A DNA stretch of 32,530 bases from Paracoccaceae bacterium (GCA_028749255.1 JAQTYE010000014.1:1-32530), one strand, 5' to 3'. Positions 9,143 through 18,218 are shown, numbered from the stretch's first letter. The notes: generated from the letters alone by a model not told the origin. Numbers and translations are program-made.

Positions 9143-10384
9143 ATGACCGCACATCTTCCTGAAACGGCCGGGTTCGTCCCGGCCGATCGGATCGCCACGC
9201 TTGGCGTCTCCGAGATCCTGCAGATCGGCGCGCGCGCCGCGGCGCTGAAACGCGCGGGCCGTCCGGTGATCATTCTGGGCGCGGGCGAGCCCGATTTCGA
9301 CACGCCAGACTGCGTGAAAGATGCCGCCACCCAGGCGATGGCCGAGGGGCGCACAAAATATACCGCGCTGGATGGCACGCCCGAACTGAAGGCCGCGATT
9401 GCCGCGAAATTCAGGCGCGAGAATGGGGTGGAGTATACCCCGGCCGAAATCACCGTGGCGACCGGCGCCAAGCAGGTGCTGTTCAATGCGCTGATGGCGA
9501 CGCTGAACCCCGGGGATGAGGTCATCATCCCGACGCCCTGCTGGACGTCCTATTTCGACATCGTGCAGATCGCGGGTGGTGTGCCGGTGGCCGTGCCCTG
9601 CGAAGATGCACAGGGGTTTCGTCTGAACGCCACCGATCTGGCCGCCGCGATCACCCCGCGCAGCCGCTGGGTGATTTTGAATTCGCCTTCGAACCCGACG
9701 GGGGCGGCCTATTCCGAGGCCGAGTATCGCCCGTTGCTGGAGGTGTTGCTGGGCCATCCGCAGTTGTGGCTGATGGTCGATGATATGTATGAACATATTG
9801 TCTATGACGATTTTCGTTTCGTCACCCCCGCCGCGCTGGAGCCGCGGTTGAAATCGCGTATCCTGACGGTGAACGGTGTCTCCAAGGCCTATGCGATGAC
9901 GGGCTGGCGCATTGGCTATGCCGGTGGCCCGGAACCGTTGATCAAGGCGATGGCCGTGGTGCAAAGCCAGTCAACATCTTGTCCCTGCTCGATTTCGCAG
10001 GCCGGGGCGCTGGCGGCGCTGACCGGTCCGCAGGATTTTCTGGCTGCCCGGACCGAAAGCTTCCGCCGCCGTCGCGATCTGGTGGTGGGCGCGCTGAACG
10101 CCATTCCCGGGATCAGCTGCCGGGTGCCGGAAGGGGCGTTTTATACCTTCGCCTCTTGTGCCGGGATGATCGGCAGGACCACGCCGTCGGGCCGGGTGAT
10201 CGGGTCGGATCGCGACTTCTGCGCCTGGCTGCTGGACGAGGCGGATGTGGCGATGGTGCCCGGTGCGGCCTTTGGCCTGTCGCCCTATTTCCGTATCTCG
10301 TATGCGACCTCCGAGGCGGAACTGACCGAGGCTTTGGCGCGGATCACCACTGCTTGCGCGACGCTTGCGGCGCCGATGGCCTGA
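9143..10384 (+). CDS. PLP-dependent class I/II aminotransferase (aspartate aminotransferase-like)
   Basis: GAGEPDFDTPDCVKDAA, KYTALDGTPELKAAIAAKF, NSPSNPTGAAYS, PLP-Lys motif VNGVSKAYAMTGWRIGY. Confidence 0.92.
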   Translation: MTAHLPETAGFVPADRIATLGVSEILQIGARAAALKRAGRPVIILGAGEPDFDTPDCVKDAATQAMAEGRTKYTALDGTPELKAAIAAKFRRENGVEYTPAEITVATGAKQVLFNALMATLNPGDEVIIPTPCWTSYFDIVQIAGGVPVAVPCEDAQGFRLNATDLAAAITPRSRWVILNSPSNPTGAAYSEAEYRPLLEVLLGHPQLWLMVDDMYEHIVYDDFRFVTPAALEPRLKSRILTVNGVSKAYAMTGWRIGYAGGPEPLIKAMAVVQSQSTSCPCSISQAGALAALTGPQDFLAARTESFRRRRDLVVGALNAIPGISCRVPEGAFYTFASCAGMIGRTTPSGRVIGSDRDFCAWLLDEADVAMVPGAAFGLSPYFRISYATSEAELTEALARITTACATLAAPMA

Positions 10385-10405
10385 CAGGGCCTGCGCCAAC
10401 TGCAT

Positions 10406-10436
10406 CCGGTCGCATGGTTTCGTGCCATGTGACCGG
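10406..10436. terminator. Hairpin between convergent aminotransferase and GlxA-type genes
   Basis: CCGGTCGCATGG (10406-10417) pairs with CCATGTGACCGG (10425-10436) apart from one wobble position; 7-nt loop; no clear T tract. Confidence 0.5.
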
Positions 10437-10459
10437 CCCCCCGGGCCCGGGACATCGCC

Positions 10460-11452
10460 TTACCGGCCGCCGAACCGCGCCCGATACTCCGAAGGTGCCA
10501 CGCATTTGATCCGGTGAAATGCCCGGCGCATCCGCTCAGCGCTGCCAAAGCCCAGGCTATGGGCCAGTTTCGGCAGATCGGCCTCGCCATTTTGCAGCCT
10601 TTCGCAGGCCAGGTGCACGCGCAACTCTTCGACAAAGCGTCCCGGGCTGACCCCGATCTGCGCAGTGAATAACCGCGAGAAATTCCGCGGGCTCATATGG
10701 GCCATTGCGGCCAGTTTCGGCACGGACAGATCCGCGCCAGGCATGGCGGTCATATGTGCAAGCAGCGCATCGAAACTCCCGTTGCCACCTGAAACCTGAC
10801 GTCGGAGCGCCGCACTGAACTGGCTCTGACCACCCATCCGGCGGATATACAGCACCAGCGACTGTGCCAGCCAAAGCGCCGCTTTGCGCCCGAGATCCTG
10901 CTCGACCATGGCAAGTGCCATGTCGATGCCCGCGGTCACCCCGGCCGAGGTCCAGACCGCGCGATCCTCGACGAAAATAGCGTCCTGTTCGACGGTGATT
11001 GCGGGGTATTCTTGTTGCAGTCGGGCGGTGCCTTCCCAATGTGTGGTGGCGCGGCGGGTGTCCAGATGCCCACCCGCCGCTAGGATGAACGCGCCCAGAC
11101 AGACCGAGCAGAGGCGCCGGCATCTGCCCGACATGGCCGCGATGAAGGCCAGCATCGCGGGCGACCGCGCGGCCTGCAGCGCGCTGTCGCCTCCAGATAC
11201 GATCACAGTATCCACGGGCGCGGCGATCACGCTGTCAAAGGGCAGGGTCGTCAGTGCGATGCCCGCGTCCGTCATCACCGCGCCACCGCTTTCCGAGACG
11301 AGGGAAATTGCGTAGGCGGGCGCGCCGGACGGCAGCCGGGCGTCGTTGAAGACCTGCACCGGACCCGTGACATCAATCAGCTTGGTGCGGTCGAACAGCA
11401 CGAAGATAATTCTGCGCGGCTGGGGATCTGATTTGGCACAAAACGAGGGCAT
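10460..11452 (-). CDS. GlxA-family transcriptional regulator (DJ-1/PfpI-like domain + AraC HTH)
   Basis: IIFVLFDRTKLIDVTGPVQVFNDA, CSVCLGAFILAAGG, C-terminal AraC HTH (LSVPKLAAMAHMSPRNFSRLFTAQIGVSPGRFVEELRVHLA); start at MPSFCAKSDP inside ORF 10460..11488. Confidence 0.88.
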   Translation of the reverse strand: MPSFCAKSDPQPRRIIFVLFDRTKLIDVTGPVQVFNDARLPSGAPAYAISLVSESGGAVMTDAGIALTTLPFDSVIAAPVDTVIVSGGDSALQAARSPAMLAFIAAMSGRCRRLCSVCLGAFILAAGGHLDTRRATTHWEGTARLQQEYPAITVEQDAIFVEDRAVWTSAGVTAGIDMALAMVEQDLGRKAALWLAQSLVLYIRRMGGQSQFSAALRRQVSGGNGSFDALLAHMTAMPGADLSVPKLAAMAHMSPRNFSRLFTAQIGVSPGRFVEELRVHLACERLQNGEADLPKLAHSLGFGSAERMRRAFHRIKCVAPSEYRARFGGR

Positions 11453-11522
11453 ATTGTCATTTCTGCCAAATCGCGGGGGGGCTATCAATCAGAGATCGTC
11501 CCGCAACCCTGTTGGAGCCGAG

Positions 11523-11837
11523 ATGCTGGAATTGCGCCCGAACTGTGAACTTTGCGATTGCGATTTGCCGCCGGATTCGCGGCAGGCCAGGATTTGCAGC
11601 TACGAATGCACTTATTGCGCCGATTGCGTAGAGCGCGTGCTGCACGATGTATGCCCGACCTGCGGCGGTGGCTTTGCGCCGCGCCCGATTCGTCCGCAAC
11701 GGGCGTGGCGCGCAGAAAAACGGCTGGGCTTGGCGCATCATCCGGCGAGTGTGGTGCGTGTGCATTCGCCCTATTCGATGGCGGATATCAAGGCGCATAT
11801 CGCCCGAATTCTGCCGCTGAGCCCGCAGCAGCGCTGA
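11523..11837 (+). CDS. DUF1272 domain small Cys-rich protein
   Basis: MLELRPNCELCDCDLPPDSRQARICSYECTYCADCVERVLHDVCPTCGGGFAPRPIRP; regularly spaced Cys pairs as in the DUF1272 family. Confidence 0.85.
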   Translation: MLELRPNCELCDCDLPPDSRQARICSYECTYCADCVERVLHDVCPTCGGGFAPRPIRPQRAWRAEKRLGLAHHPASVVRVHSPYSMADIKAHIARILPLSPQQR

Positions 11838-12129
11838 GCGGCCGGCTGCGGTGCAAACCGACAGCGTGCAGGATTTTTTGGCACCTGGCCCCGCAAGGAC
11901 GATGCCGCAGATCGCGGGCGTTGGATCTTTTCAAAACGGTGTGGACACAGATCCCCGCAGGCCTCACCATGAGTGTGGCGGTGCGTGGGCCGCTGAGACG
12001 CGTGCGGGGTTTGCCTGAATTTTGCGGCCGCCCCCGGAAACACAGAGCATGGCCGCGGGGCGGATTTGCTTTGCATCGTTGCGGCGGAGACGGATGAGGT
12101 CACACCAGCAATCCCAGGGCCAGAACGAC

Positions 12130-13101
12130 ATGCCGCGTTTGCCTACCGCGACGGTGGGTCCGGTGGCCGTGCAGACCGCCACGCTGGAAGATGCCGGGGC
12201 GCAGGCGGCCATGCAGCCCTGGATCGAGATGGAATATTACCAGCTCAGCCGTGGCAGCCGCGTCGGCGATATTGAAAGTCTGGATCTGGGGGCGTTGCAG
12301 GTGGTGCGCGAGGGGCAACACGCGGCGGTGCAGAAGCTGGGCGCGACGCCTGCCAATCTTTGCACGATTTCCTTTTGCACCCCCGATCCCGGGTTCCGGT
12401 TTTCTGACCGCCGCAGTGCCAGCGCGACCGAGATATTTCTGATGCCCGAGCAGACCGCCTTTGATCTTTTCGTTCCGGCGGGCGCGCAGACCACCTATGT
12501 CAGCCTGGATCAGGCCGCCTTCCTGCGGGATGCGCGCGCGCTGAACCCGCGATCCTTTGAACGCGCACCGCAGCAGGTGATGACCTTTCACACTCCACAT
12601 CAGGCGGCCTTTGCTGATGCGCTGAGCGTGTGTTTCGCGGCGGCGGGTTCAGGGGCGGCGTCGGGGCAGCGGCTGGATTCCCGGGGAATCGCGCGCGCAA
12701 TTTTTCTGTCGGCGCTGCACCTTGTCAGCGCCGCAAGCGCGGATGCGTTCACGCCGCTGGCGGGATGGCGGTCGTTTCGCATCTGTCGCAAGGCCAGGGC
12801 ATTTGTCGAGGATCGGCACGATGCCGAAGGGGTGCCAAGTGTCGCTGATCTGTGTGCGGCCACCGGCGTTTCGGAACGCAGCCTGCAATACGCCTTTCGT
12901 GACTATATCGGCATGTCACCGGTTACCTATCTGCGGCTGTGCCGTTTGAACCGGGCCCGCGCGGCCCTGCTGGAGGCCGACCCACAGGCGAGCTCTGTCA
13001 CCGAGATCGCAATGCATTTCGGGTTCGAGCATCTTGGACGGTTCGCGGGGGACTACAGGCGTTTGTTCGACGAAACGCCCTCGGCCACGCTGGCCGGTTA
13101 A
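12130..13101 (+). CDS. AraC-family transcriptional regulator
   Basis: C-terminal double HTH: PSVADLCAATGVSERSLQYAFRDYIGMSPVTYLRLCRLNRARAALL...VTEIAMHFGFEHLGRFAGDYRRLFDETPSATL; start at MPRLPTATVG. Confidence 0.85.
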   Translation: MPRLPTATVGPVAVQTATLEDAGAQAAMQPWIEMEYYQLSRGSRVGDIESLDLGALQVVREGQHAAVQKLGATPANLCTISFCTPDPGFRFSDRRSASATEIFLMPEQTAFDLFVPAGAQTTYVSLDQAAFLRDARALNPRSFERAPQQVMTFHTPHQAAFADALSVCFAAAGSGAASGQRLDSRGIARAIFLSALHLVSAASADAFTPLAGWRSFRICRKARAFVEDRHDAEGVPSVADLCAATGVSERSLQYAFRDYIGMSPVTYLRLCRLNRARAALLEADPQASSVTEIAMHFGFEHLGRFAGDYRRLFDETPSATLAG

Positions 13102-13224
13102 GCCACGCGGTTTGCGGTTTTCGGATAGCGGCCTGCGGTGGGCCTGCCTATCGTGATCGGGTCTTCGTGCGGGGTCTGCCCGGTTCGCAGGGCGCGTTCC
13201 CCTCCTCTGAAAAGGGATGATCCG

Positions 13225-14442
13225 ATGCAAAAGACCGCAACCGCCTGCACCGGGCGACGTTTTGGCACGGCGTTGCTGCGCAGGGTGATTTTGGCGGGGA
13301 TCAGTGCCGTGTGGCTTGGGCCTGCGGCGGTGGCGCAGCCAGCGGATCTGTCGGCGTATCTGCAGCAGGTGCAGCAGGAATACGATCTGCCTGCGCTGGC
13401 GGCGGCAGTGGTCAAGGATGGCCAGGTGATTGCGGCGGCGGCGGTGGGCACGCGGGTCTGGCACGGCCAGGTGCCGGTCAGCATCAATGACCGCTTTCAT
13501 CTGGGGTCGAACACCAAATCCATGACCGCGACGCTGGCGGGCATGATGGTGGATGAAGGTCGCCTGAGCTGGTCCTCGACCGTCGGCGAGGTTCTGGGCG
13601 CCGACGTGCCGGGGCTGAGCCCGAGCCTGGCCAAGGCCACGCTGGAACAGCTGCTGTCGCATTCGAGCGGCATTCCCGGCGACACTGACGAAATGCTGAC
13701 GCTGTATTTCAACGAAAATGTCTTTGATTACAATCCGCCCGCGCTGCGCCTGCACACGCTGGCGGCCTGGAAAAACCACGATCTGGTGATGCCCGAAGGC
13801 TCACCGTTTCAGTATTCCAATTTCGGCTACATGATCGCGGGCTCGATGATCGAAAAGGTCGCGGGCACGCCGTGGGAACAGCTGATGTATGAGCGCATCT
13901 TCGGGCCGATGGGGATGGAAACGGCGCGGCTGGGTGCGCAGGCGACCTATGGTCTGGTTGATGCGGCTGTCGGGCACCGGGTGCAGCCCGATGGCACGAT
14001 CATGCCAATGCTGTGGGGGCCTGCGGCCGATGTGCCGACGGTGATCGCGCCTGCGGGCAACGCCAATATGTCGGTCCTGGATTACGCGAAATGGGCGGGG
14101 TGGAATGCGGGGCAGGGTAAACGTGGCCCCGCGCTGGTCACACCCGAAACGCTGAACGTGATCCAGTCCAGCCATGTCCAGACGCCGGTGCGCCGCAATC
14201 CGCCGCCGGGCACGCCGGAAACCGGCGGGTACGGGCTGGGCTGGGGGATCGTGGCGTTCGACTGGGCGGGCAAGCCCTTGTTGACGCATAACGGCTCGAA
14301 CTCGATGAACCTTGCCCGGCTGGTGATTGATCCTGATCAGGATCTGGGCGTGGTGGTGCTGACCAATTTCGCCAGCCAACCCGCCAATGTCGCGGTGGGT
14401 GAGGTGATGCAGCATCTCTATCAGACTTATGCCGATCCCTGA
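13225..14442 (+). CDS. Exported beta-lactamase-fold serine hydrolase (class C / S12-like)
   Basis: N-terminal signal-like segment; SxxK = SNTK, YxN = YSN (FQYSNFGY), HNGSNSM near C-terminus; start at MQKTATACTG with AAAGGGA upstream. Confidence 0.87.
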   Translation: MQKTATACTGRRFGTALLRRVILAGISAVWLGPAAVAQPADLSAYLQQVQQEYDLPALAAAVVKDGQVIAAAAVGTRVWHGQVPVSINDRFHLGSNTKSMTATLAGMMVDEGRLSWSSTVGEVLGADVPGLSPSLAKATLEQLLSHSSGIPGDTDEMLTLYFNENVFDYNPPALRLHTLAAWKNHDLVMPEGSPFQYSNFGYMIAGSMIEKVAGTPWEQLMYERIFGPMGMETARLGAQATYGLVDAAVGHRVQPDGTIMPMLWGPAADVPTVIAPAGNANMSVLDYAKWAGWNAGQGKRGPALVTPETLNVIQSSHVQTPVRRNPPPGTPETGGYGLGWGIVAFDWAGKPLLTHNGSNSMNLARLVIDPDQDLGVVVLTNFASQPANVAVGEVMQHLYQTYADP

Positions 14443-14497
14443 CCCTGTCCCCCTGATTGCGCCGCACGCGCAAGACCTCGCATTAAAGGAGATGGCC

Positions 14498-15205
14498 ATG
14501 TGCAACGACTGTTCCAACCAATCCGTCAGCCGACGTAACCTGCTTGTCGGCAGCCTGGCGCTTGCCGCTGCGGGCGCCCCGATGTCATCAGCGGTGGCGC
14601 AGACCGCCGAAGCCGCGCCGGTATCCCCCGACGAGGCCTTGCAACGTCTGATCGATGGCAATGCCCGCTATGTGGCCAATGCGCCGATCAACACCGACCA
14701 TTCGGTTGGGCGCGCTGAACGCGCCGCAGGGCAACGCCCCTTTGCCGCTATTGTCAGCTGTTCGGATTCGCGCGTGGCGCCCGAACTGCTGTTCGATCAG
14801 GGGCCGGGTGCGCTGTTCGTGGTGCGGGTCGCGGGCAATTTTCTGAATGAAGACGGGATTGCCAGCCTTGAATATGGCGCGGCCGTTCTGGGTATCAAAC
14901 TGATCGTGGTTCTGGGGCACAGTGCATGCGGGGCGGTTGGCGCGACGATTTCCTCGATTCAGGACAACGTTTTGCCGCCGGGCCATTTGCCCAGCCTTGT
15001 CAATGCGATCCGCCCTGCGGTCTATGACGCGATGCGGGACGGCGCCACCGATCTGCTGGGCGCAGCGACGGTGCAAAATGCCAAAAGCAACGCCGAACGC
15101 GCGCAGACCGAAGGCCCGATCCTGTCCGATCTGCACGGGGCGGGCAAGCTGCGGGCGGTGGCCGGGGTTTACGACATCAGCACCGGACAGGTGGGCTTTC
15201 TGTGA
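14498..15205 (+). CDS. Beta-class carbonic anhydrase with Tat-type signal peptide
   Basis: Zn ligands in CSDSRV and HSACGAVGA; VAGNF; N-terminus MCNDCSNQSVSRRNLLVGSLALAAAGAP. Upstream in-frame ATG at 14492 is an alternative start. Confidence 0.9.
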   Translation: MCNDCSNQSVSRRNLLVGSLALAAAGAPMSSAVAQTAEAAPVSPDEALQRLIDGNARYVANAPINTDHSVGRAERAAGQRPFAAIVSCSDSRVAPELLFDQGPGALFVVRVAGNFLNEDGIASLEYGAAVLGIKLIVVLGHSACGAVGATISSIQDNVLPPGHLPSLVNAIRPAVYDAMRDGATDLLGAATVQNAKSNAERAQTEGPILSDLHGAGKLRAVAGVYDISTGQVGFL

Positions 15206-15208
15206 ACC

Positions 15209-15239
15209 GGAGCGGGCAGGCGGCAGGCCTGCCCGCTCC
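15209..15239 (+). terminator. GC-rich hairpin downstream of carbonic anhydrase
   Basis: GGAGCGGGCAGGC (15209-15221) / GCCTGCCCGCTCC (15227-15239), perfect 13-bp stem, 5-nt loop, followed by a weak T-rich CTGTTTCG; lies between convergent genes. Confidence 0.65.
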
Positions 15240-15256
15240 CTGTTTCGTCCGAGATG

Positions 15257-16156
15257 TCAGCTCGCCAGCGCCATCGCGGGCGCGATCAGACGGTCAAGCG
15301 CCCCGCGCCCTGCCGCCGACAGCGGCATCAGGGGCAGGCGCAGATGTTCCGCGATCAACCCTTCACGGGCCAGCATGTGCTTGACCGGCGCCGGGCTCGA
15401 TTCCACGAACATCGCTTCGGCCAGCGGCACAATGGCCTCATGCAGGGCCAACGCTTCGCCTGCGTTGCCTGCAGCCCAGGCGTTATACAACGCCATGCAG
15501 ACTTCCGGGCGCCAGTTCGACAGAACCGAGGTCAGCCCGCGCGCGCCAAGCGCAAAGAACGGCAGCGCCAGCCCGTCATCGCCGCAATGCACCACGAATT
15601 CGGGGCCGGCGGCGGCCCGCAGCGCGGTCACCCGCGCCGGATCGCCGCCCGCTTCCTTGATCGCGACGATGTTGGCATGGCTTGCCGACAGCGCGGCTGC
15701 GGTTGCGGGGGTGATGGAAACCCCGGTCCGCCCGGGCACGGAATACAGCATGACATCGCACGGCACCGCATCAGCCACCGCGCCGAAATGCGCGATCAAA
15801 CCGTCTTGCGAAGGTTTGTTGTAATAGGGCGTGATCAGCAGCACGCCATCGGCGCCCGCATCGGCGGCGCGCTTGCTGGCGGTGATCGTGGTGCCGGTCA
15901 CGTTGCAGCCCGATCCGGCCAGAACATAGGCTTTGCCTTCGGCGCGTTTCACCGTGCGGGTGATCACGGCAAGGGCTTCGTCTTCGGTCAGGGTCGCGGC
16001 CTCGCCGGTGGTGCCGACGGGCACCAGCCCGGTAATGCCTGCCTCCAGCTGGCGATCCAGCAGCCGATCAAAAGCCGCCCAGTCGATGCTCAGATCGGCG
16101 TTGAACGGGGTGACAAGGGCGGTGAAAACACCGTCGAAGCGGGTGAGGTTGGTCAT
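15257..16156 (-). CDS. Dihydrodipicolinate synthase (DapA) family aldolase/lyase
   Basis: VGTTGEAATLTEDE, YYNKPSQDGLIAHF, LYSVPGRTGV, Schiff-base Lys in AIKEAGGD. Physiological role may not be lysine biosynthesis (see findings). Confidence 0.88.
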   Translation of the reverse strand: MTNLTRFDGVFTALVTPFNADLSIDWAAFDRLLDRQLEAGITGLVPVGTTGEAATLTEDEALAVITRTVKRAEGKAYVLAGSGCNVTGTTITASKRAADAGADGVLLITPYYNKPSQDGLIAHFGAVADAVPCDVMLYSVPGRTGVSITPATAAALSASHANIVAIKEAGGDPARVTALRAAAGPEFVVHCGDDGLALPFFALGARGLTSVLSNWRPEVCMALYNAWAAGNAGEALALHEAIVPLAEAMFVESSPAPVKHMLAREGLIAEHLRLPLMPLSAAGRGALDRLIAPAMALAS

Positions 16157-16821
16157 GCGGTTTCCTTGAACATATCGGTTGCGGAATAAAGGCCAGCCGG
16201 GCGGCCGATCAGCCAGCGTGCGGCGGAAAGGGCGCCCGCCGCATAGGCCGCACGCGAGCGGACGGTCATTGTCAGGTCGATCCGGCTGACGCCCAGATCG
16301 AGGGTGATCGTGTTGATCCCCGGCGTATCGCCGACCCGCCCGATTTCGGTGTCGGGGGTGCGGCCCGGGCTGGCCAGATCGGCCACCAACTGCTGCGTGG
16401 TTCCCGAAGCCAGGGGTTTCTTGGCGGCGTTATAGACCTCGCCGACGATCAGCCGGGCGTCGGGCAGGGCCGCGGCCAGAAGTTGCGCCGCCATGCGGAA
16501 CGGCTCGAACCCCAGGGTGAAATTCGCGGCCATCAGAACCGGGCGGATGTGGGCCTCGGCCTCGATCCGGGCCAGATCGGTGGCGGCGAACCCGGTCGTG
16601 CCGATCACCAGTGGCTGCGCGGTTCCAGCCATCCGGTCAAGCAGCGCGAGCGTGCCTGCGGGGGACGAAAAATCGACCACCACATCGCCAGTGAAGGTGG
16701 CCGCCGGCACCTCGGCACGCCCCGTGATCGCCTCGCCCAGCGTCAAATCGGGACTTTCGGCGATCTGCGCCAGAACGGCGGCGCCGACCTTGCCGCCTGC
16801 GCCATGAACGACCACCCGCAT
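16153..16821 (-). CDS. Divergent, short dihydrodipicolinate reductase (DapB)-like protein
   Basis: NAD motif VVVHGAGGKVGAAV, DVVVDFSSPAGTLALL, IGTTGFAATD, AANFTLGFE, EVYNAAKKPLASGTT; about 222 aa and lacking the usual HH of the active-site motif. Confidence 0.78.
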   Translation of the reverse strand: MRVVVHGAGGKVGAAVLAQIAESPDLTLGEAITGRAEVPAATFTGDVVVDFSSPAGTLALLDRMAGTAQPLVIGTTGFAATDLARIEAEAHIRPVLMAANFTLGFEPFRMAAQLLAAALPDARLIVGEVYNAAKKPLASGTTQQLVADLASPGRTPDTEIGRVGDTPGINTITLDLGVSRIDLTMTVRSRAAYAAGALSAARWLIGRPAGLYSATDMFKETA

Positions 16822-18218
16822 CAGTCGATCACCACGCGGGTTTCCGACATCTCGCGCAGCGCGATCCGCACGCCTTCGCGGCCCAGCCCCGACCGTTTGA
16901 TGCCGCCGAAGGGTACATGTTCGGCGCGGAAATCGGGGCCTTCGTTGATCATCACGCCGCCGACCTGCAGCCCGCGCGACAGTTTGCGGATCGCGGCGTG
17001 GTCATTGCTGAAAACCCCCGCCTGCAAGCCGAAATCAGAGCTGTTGATCTCGGCCATCGCGGTATCAAGGTTGCGGAACGGGCGGATCGCCAGCACCGGG
17101 CCAAAGGTTTCGTCCGCGATCAGTTTCGCATCCAGGGGCACATCGTCAATCACCGTCGGCGCGATCAGATTGCCGTCGCGGGTGCCCCCGGTCAGCAGCC
17201 GCGCCCCAAGCAATTTGGCCTCGTCCAGCCGTGCCATGATTTCCTGCGCGGCGGGGGCGTCGATCACCGGGCCCATCTGGGTGTCGTCCGAGGACGGATC
17301 GCCGAAGCGGTGCTGCGCGACCTTGTTCAGCAAGATCTCGGTGAAGGCGTCGCGCACCGTTTCGTGGACATACAGTTTTTTCACCGCGGCGCAGCTTTGC
17401 CCGGCGATTTCATAGCGGTGTCCGATGGCGGTTGCGGCGGCGGCCTCCAGATCGGCATCGGGCAACACGAACAGCGGGTCGTTGCCGCCCAACTCCATCA
17501 GACAGCGCACCAACCCCGAGGCGCGTTTCAGTGCCAGCCCTGCGACCGGCCCGCCGGTGAAGGACAGAAGGTCGATCGGCGCGCAGGCCAGCGCGGTCGC
17601 GGCGGCCGCCCCGCCGTGCACAATCTGCACCAGATCGCGCGGGAAGCCTGCCTCTTGGGTCAACTGCACCAGATGTTCGGCGGCGAAGGGCGCCTTCGGC
17701 GAAGGCTTCACCACCACCGCATTGCCCGCCGCGATGGCCGGGCCCAGTTTGTGGCACAAAAGGTTCAGCGGATAGTTGAACGGCGTGATCGCGGCGACGG
17801 TGCCGGTCGGCACATAGGTGATTGCCGCGTGACGGTCCACGCCGCCCTCGATCACCGCGCAATTGAGCACTTCGCCATCCAGAAACGACACCGCCTCGCC
17901 CGACAGACGCAGGGTGTTGACGGCGCGGCGCGACTCGTTGCGGGCTTCGGTGATCGTCTTGCCCATCTCGGCGCAGATCATCTGGGCCAGGATTTCGCGA
18001 TCCCGCACGACCAGATCGGCCAGACGGTCCAGCAGCGCGCGGCGTTCATAGGGCATCGAGGCGCGGAACGCCGCCGCAGCCTGACGGGCACGCAAAACAG
18101 TGGCCAGGATTTCGCTGTCCGAGGTTTCGGGCAGTTGCCCGATCCGCGCGCCGGAAAACGGGTTGCACACTTCGAATTCGGGGGCGGCGGCGATCATCGG
18201 GGAGGACAGGGTCATCAT
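16821..18218 (-). CDS. NAD(P)-dependent aldehyde dehydrogenase
   Basis: PFNYPLNLLCHKLGPAIAAGNAVVVKPS, LSFTGG, ELGGNDPLFVLPDADLEAA, catalytic Cys in GQSCAAVKKLYVHE, FGGIKRSGLGREG; start MMTLSSPM overlaps the preceding stop by 1 bp. Confidence 0.9.
   Translation of the reverse strand: MMTLSSPMIAAAPEFEVCNPFSGARIGQLPETSDSEILATVLRARQAAAAFRASMPYERRALLDRLADLVVRDREILAQMICAEMGKTITEARNESRRAVNTLRLSGEAVSFLDGEVLNCAVIEGGVDRHAAITYVPTGTVAAITPFNYPLNLLCHKLGPAIAAGNAVVVKPSPKAPFAAEHLVQLTQEAGFPRDLVQIVHGGAAAATALACAPIDLLSFTGGPVAGLALKRASGLVRCLMELGGNDPLFVLPDADLEAAAATAIGHRYEIAGQSCAAVKKLYVHETVRDAFTEILLNKVAQHRFGDPSSDDTQMGPVIDAPAAQEIMARLDEAKLLGARLLTGGTRDGNLIAPTVIDDVPLDAKLIADETFGPVLAIRPFRNLDTAMAEINSSDFGLQAGVFSNDHAAIRKLSRGLQVGGVMINEGPDFRAEHVPFGGIKRSGLGREGVRIALREMSETRVVID

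Noticed and set aside
7588-9528. 646-aa - strand ORF opposite the ALDH gene
   Set aside because: Antisense to a well-supported ALDH; R/H/G/Q-rich composition with no recognisable motif.
11838-12129. Possible small coding or RNA gene upstream of the AraC gene
   Set aside because: Only overlapping GC-driven ORFs; no convincing start/RBS or RNA structure seen by eye.
15257-16821. Simple reading of dapA-dapB as the lysine biosynthesis pair
   Set aside because: Operon context is catabolic and the DapB-like protein lacks the canonical HH motif, so a biosynthetic gene symbol was not assigned.
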